Source: Anisakis pegreffii
Taxonomy: Eukaryota > Nematoda > Chromadorea > Rhabditida > Anisakidae
Direction of reading: 5' to 3'
DNA: 64,000 bases
Assembly: GCA_035041965.1 (NCBI GenBank)
Contig: JAPYMA010003046.1
Coordinates: 1 to 64,000, forward strand
A program made the translations under genes and the position numbers. Positions within the stretch are counted from its first letter, which is position 1; each line of letters begins with the position of its first letter. Below the pieces are notes generated by a model that was not told the DNA's origin, did no database searches, and was given only the letters and a program-made list of their open reading frames with translations. Shown here piece by piece: positions 59,322-64,000 of this stretch.

Positions 59322-61490
59322 TCTTTTCCAAAATGTTTGTTATCTGCATGAAAAAATATTCATTTGATCGTTTGGTACTAGTATTGACAGGAGGATCTGG
59401 CAAGTCAGTAAGCATGAACAAGTTCATGCCGTCCAGGCCACTGATCGACCGAGCTTGATTATGCGCTGATACTACGTTCACATACAAAATGGATGTGCAC
59501 ATCCTTTAATCAACTGAAGTGGTGATCGTTTGTGCAGTTTTTAGCTGCTTTGTAACTTCGTATTCTGCATTAATCCGGTTCGTTCGTGTGCTCCTTACGA
59601 AATCATATGCCTTCACTGAACTGTATTTGCAATTGAAGTTCAATTTTACATCATTTTTTTGCACATTTTGAAAGAGTAATATCGTTTTACTGAAGTCTCA
59701 TTTTAAGTCAAACCCTGACAATGAGAGTTGACGACACTTTTCCAGTTGCCATTCGCAGAGTTATTGAAATAAACTGAAGTTGCCCTAATTCATACTCGAT
59801 AAAATAAATAGATGAGATCAGCTTTAATTAGCACAGCCATCCATCGTTGCTATCAAATATTTATTCATTATTGTTGTTATTTTCGATTCTGATCAAGGCA
59901 CATGCTATATGGTGCAATCCTCGTCAGGTCGTACATATGTATATTCATATGGATGTCTATCGTAGTAATTTGTGATTAAACAACAATAGTTTATGCCGTT
60001 TAATATCATGATATTATTTGCTTTTAATGTTGGTTTGTTTAACGTTGCTGTGTACTGTAATTGTTTATGCATCTGCATGATGTGTATTAGTTGCTGACCA
60101 GTACTCAATTTATGCCACATTTATTTTGCTTATAGAACATCATTCATATAATGCTTTACATTCTTTCAATTTATGCAGTTCAAGTTGGATGCAAATTCGT
60201 TTAATGAAATGTTCAATGATACCTCGCAACTCCCAGTGAATGCCTTGTTCTTTATTTCGATCGAATTCCCTAATCTGTCAGACGCATTTTTGCTGACTGA
60301 ATTTAACATTCGCTAATAATGAATTGGACTTTCAACTTTGCATTTCCTTAGGACAATGAATAGTACAATCAGATTTGTAGGGTTAGTGTGAAAGATTGTC
60401 AAAATTTGGATCAAGATCTAATATGACGGTAACAAATGTTTCTCATAATGGTGGTCGGATGAACTCTGAATAGCTGCTTGGATTATTTACTTGTTTATTT
60501 AGTTGTTACCTTTCACGATATTCAATCCTCAACATCTGTAAACTGTATACATCTCCCTTGATTTCACTTCACTTTATTCGACATTTCTACGAGTATTATT
60601 TTATATCGACGAACACACTCTGCGTACACATAAACGCTGATGGATAATCTGCGATGTTTTGTTTGAAGAATTTTTTAGAAGTTCTAAAATGGGAAGTTGA
60701 TCAAAGAATCCATTCGATCGCGTCATAATGATCTTTCTTCACTATTCACTGTTTCTGGGTTAGTTTGCAATCACCGAATAAATTGTTTGCGCTCAATTAT
60801 ATTCGTTTCAAATCGAACGGAGAATAACTTGCGATGAGTATGATCAATATATATATATTCAGTATAATATTTTGAGTATAATGAGATGAGTATATATTCT
60901 TCAAAATGAGTATAACTGTTGATAAGAAACAGCTCAATACTGTCCTAAATGTATCTCAAAATTTGTTTGTTTCTTCATCAAATCAGAAAAAAATGGTATG
61001 TCTGTTAGTGAAATGTGAAAGATTTCAGCTTTCGCAGTAAAGCTGCAATTTGTTTCGACACATCAGTGCCCTCATGAAGTGAACGAAAAAATTCAACAAT
61101 GCGTTCATCCAGTTGCACAATACGCCAAAGTTCTTAATCAACAGGTGATTTATTTATTCGATCATCAGTTACGTCTCATTAAGAGTTCGTCACTTCCTTT
61201 CATTATCACTTTCACAAATACGACATTTTCCAAGCATTGGTAGTATGCACTATTCCGAACAGTTACTGAAATTAGACTAGGAGAACATTCGTCTCCGTGA
61301 AAATTTTGGATTGATTCAGCAATCACAATGCTGTAGAGGCTGCAGATGAATTCAGTTTCACTATGAAATGGCCATTTAAAGAGTTTTACTTTGGAGTACT
61401 TCATTCGTTTTATGGATTCAGCTATTTGCTGAATATGTTGCACTTAGTCGTTTACAGCCTTTCATCTTGGACATTTTTTGATCGAAGAAA
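59322..61490. other. Intergenic AT-rich sequence
   Basis: No supported gene. At 60838-60915 the word gagtata recurs several times. Minus-strand ORFs at 59302-59502, 59905-60120 and 61165-61443 are short and unrecognised. Confidence 0.4.
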
Positions 61491-61649
61491 ATGACTTCCA
61501 GTTCTGAAATAAATTCGCAAGGTAATTGCATGAAAAGAATTATGACAAAGTTTGAAATTTCCGAAAATTTGAAGGAAAATACTACCGCTTCACGTAAATC
61601 TCAAAACGACTTTGGACAAGCCATTTCACTTCCAAAACTGGGAGGGCAG
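61491..61649 (+). CDS. Possible first exon of an unrecognised gene
   Basis: An ATG in good nematode context (gaaaATG) opens 53 codons, MTSSSEINSQGNCMKRIMTK through to AISLPKLGGQ. They end at a plausible donor, gggcag then gttttc. The composition is hydrophilic and coding-like, but no in-phase acceptor was identified downstream, so it may be a chance ORF. Confidence 0.25.
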
Positions 61650-62467
61650 GTTTTCAAAGAATTATGTCGGTTGGTCTTATGGAAATCATTATTTTATTTG
61701 CCTTCCTTAATTTTTAGCAAGCCGTTCTCTCATCAGAGTATATATTATTAATGAAAGTCAAACTTTATTCAAATGATTCATCTCGTGAGTTAGTTTTGAA
61801 TAGACACACATCGTTTTACGATAGTCCCTCATCACGTCTGTTACAATAAAGCACCAGAAAATGTCTAATGATGCTTGATAAAGACTCTGTTTGACTTATT
61901 TCGCGAAATCTGAAACGAGCCATCGCAATAAGTTGACATGTAAGTGTACATAGTCAGTGATGTGATAAATATTCAGGTTGGTAAGACACTTCGACTTGTG
62001 CGTTTACGATTATCGTAGAATATGTCCGAAACATATCACCATTAATCTGATTGATGCTTCTTATGGATTCCTTTGTAATGAGGGCTATGACAGTGAGTTT
62101 CTCGAGTTTTTGTTCTGCATTCGTTCTGTGTGCAATATATAACCGCAAGTCTTGTTGAATGCTTTTAAGCAGGTGTTCTCAACCATTTTGAGCAAATCGC
62201 ACACTTCCACTGAGGATGCAGCCGAACTGCCCATCTTCCTTTTGTATCCAACAACATTTAGTGACCATTCTGAAAACGCTTCAGAAAACCGGAAACAGTT
62301 ATGATTATCTAATGTTGAGTATTTGCATCAGGATGATGCAAAAAAAAACATGACCATCACAAAATTTGCATGCATGCAATGGCAACAAATTGTAGAGGAG
62401 CGATTATCGCCTGTGATCGTCCCAAATGAATTGTACTGATAATAATCATATTGACAATTAAGCATTT
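61650..62467. other. Spacer before the right-edge gene
   Basis: AT-rich, with no motif recognised. It would be an intron if the 61491 exon belongs to the gene downstream. Confidence 0.35.
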
Positions 62468-63623
62468 ATGTCAAGTGCCGAATGCCTTATGGAACTAGAT
62501 CGAAAACCATCGGTAAAATATTGTCACGATGAAACGCTATCTGACATTGAAAGAGCAAACCATGAAATCGGTATCACAATGCCTCTTAAATTGGCCAGAA
62601 TGTGCGAGTGAGTCTTTTTTTCATATGCTGCTTCATATGCTTTCACATGCTTTTCATATGCATTTTGAATTTTCGAACTTTTTGTCACTCAGATTTTACT
62701 GCCAAAGCACTATGCTTAACACATAAATGAACATTACTTTGAGTTACACTAAAACATCTCAATTCAAAACTTTTGCTCGGATATTTCACGCCAATATTCA
62801 TTGACAATATTATAAATTGACAATTAAATGACCACCACCATTAATAGCATTTTGTTCTCATATTCCGCTACACTGTCGCAAGGCAGAAATTTCAGAACTT
62901 TTGAAACTTTTGAAAAGAAAAAAAACAGATTCTCCTCAATTAACAGTGAAGATAGCCAACTTGAAGGGCACTAAACTTCTTTTCGGGATGTGTTCGTCTA
63001 CCAATTCGACACAATTGTGGTGTGTCAGCATGGTCGGTGATTTATCGTGTTCTACGAGATACCACAAAGACACTAATGCCTAACTGTCAATTCACCGGTC
63101 AACCGCAGTCTTCCAATCGTCGTCAAACTGCTGCTCTTCACAGCACCACTCAGTCATCCGCTAAAGTTGCGAATCAAAATGCGCAACAAAATATGCGACC
63201 CAACCAAATGTATCTACAGGTGAGTTTTCATTTCTTAGCGATTCATTAGCATTACTTATGTCACTTACGTCAACTCTTGTAACAGATCACGTTCATCGTA
63301 TTATTTCTTCGTCAAAATATTTACTTAGGATTAATTTTCAGGGTGATAAACGAGCATCCGCGAAATTATCGTCAATAACAGAGACAAAAAATAAGGATGA
63401 TGAAGATTCGAGACGAAGCGACGAGAATGTTGTTGCATCGAAAAGAGATGAAGAATTAATTTATTACGGCAATCAAAAAGTGATCGCTGAACAAAACGAA
63501 CGTAATTCGAGACAACGGCATCATTCAGCTCAGAGCAGTGCTGAAAAATCATTGTTTTGCAATGTTTCATTATTTATTGTGTTATTATTTTCGTGCATTA
63601 GAAATGTAACTGTTTTATGTTAG
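62468..63623 (+). CDS. Unrecognised three-exon gene with hydrophobic C-terminal tail
   Basis: Exon 1 (62468-62607) reads MSSAECLMELDRKPSVKYC then HDETLSDIERANHEIGITMP, ending at tgcga before gtgagtc in phase 2. Exon 3 (63342-63623) follows a clean ttttcag and reads GDKRASAKLSSITE to a Ser/Arg/Asn-rich stretch. It closes with a hydrophobic segment (NVSLFIVLLFSCI) and a stop, suggesting a tail anchor or GPI-type signal. The middle exon ends at 63219 (ctacag before gtgagt), phase 0, matching exon 3. Its start is ambiguous. An acceptor at 62967 (weak, aacttgaag) keeps the frame CVRLPIRHNCGVSAWSVIY through to QNMRPNQMYLQ. The better acceptor at 62895 (aaatttcag) opens a different frame, TDSPQLTVKIANLKGTKLL, that stops at 63083. 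I do not recognise the family. Exons upstream are possible. Confidence 0.5.
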
Positions 63624-64000
63624 TGTAGAAGCATTAAGACAACTTCATTGAATCTTTCACTCATTCAACCATTTCGAACAGGATTTTGCTTTATTCAAAG
63701 ATGGTGCGTCCAGAAAATCAGTAAAAGATGGAAACAATATTAACTTTGATACCATTTTCTGGGCGTACAATCATCTGATTTCAACTAGTGAACGGGGCCA
63801 AGATATAAATTTATGATCGATTAGGTTCAGATGATTGATATAATTTGATCGCATGCGATTCTGATATGTTTGAACATTCTATTAGCTTACAACTATAACT
63901 TTCAGATCTAACTAAACTTTCAATATTGTACAGTTTTTGATCATTTTGTAACGCTTCATTCCAAATGCACAGATACCTCGCCTTGTAAATGCCTTCTTGA
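63624..64000. other. 3' flank with an imperfect hairpin
   Basis: No ORF. The segments gtgcgtccagaaaat (63704-63718) and attttctgggcgtac (63754-63768) are inverted with two mismatches that would be tolerated as G-U pairs in RNA. Nothing else stands out up to the window edge. Confidence 0.4.

Overview
The window is eukaryotic and most likely from a nematode. Genes are broken into many short exons with canonical GT..AG introns. Most acceptors read TTTCAG or TTGCAG, and overall base composition is AT-rich. Species and clade cannot be fixed from the sequence alone. I found no rRNA, tRNA, CRISPR array or bacterial-type signal.

Layout. The left half (1-33 kb) is satellite-rich. One satellite superfamily occurs in five places: a clean 407-bp array at 1-1627, decayed copies at 5745-6900 and 9375-10045, a 16.4-kb array of about 40 monomers of 404/407 bp at 15.1-31.6 kb, and decayed copies at 32.2-33.0 kb that include inverted ones. 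Each monomer is itself a dimer of two related halves, and parts of the big array show higher-order repeats of 811 bp and 1218 bp. A 100-N assembly gap sits at the left edge of the big array. Between the satellites lie duplicated dispersed blocks (4731-5740 with 13797-14640; 11525-11810 with 14820-15095), a roughly 395-bp foldback element and a fossil transposase C-terminus. One real gene is embedded here: a six-exon RING1/RING2 (Polycomb-type) RING-finger protein on the minus strand (2231-4319).

The right half is gene-bearing. A four-exon UBE2F-type NEDD8-conjugating E2 (minus, 33883-35364) is followed, head to head across about 2 kb, by a large full-length ABCA-family transporter (plus, 37321-50386, about 30 exons, roughly 1,700 aa). 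The transporter has two transmembrane halves and two complete nucleotide-binding domains, as in CED-7/ABCA proteins. A decayed second copy of its last exon lies about 270 bp past its stop codon.

From 50.4 to 61.5 kb I see no convincing gene, only two perfect 17-bp-arm hairpins and weak ORFs. A small unrecognised multi-exon gene with a hydrophobic C-terminal tail sits at 62468-63623.

The genes have no evident shared pathway. RING1 belongs to chromatin ubiquitination, UBE2F to cullin neddylation, and the ABCA protein to lipid transport or engulfment. The best candidates for something undescribed are the dimeric satellite with its higher-order structure, the duplicated and foldback elements beside it, and the unrecognised gene near the right edge.
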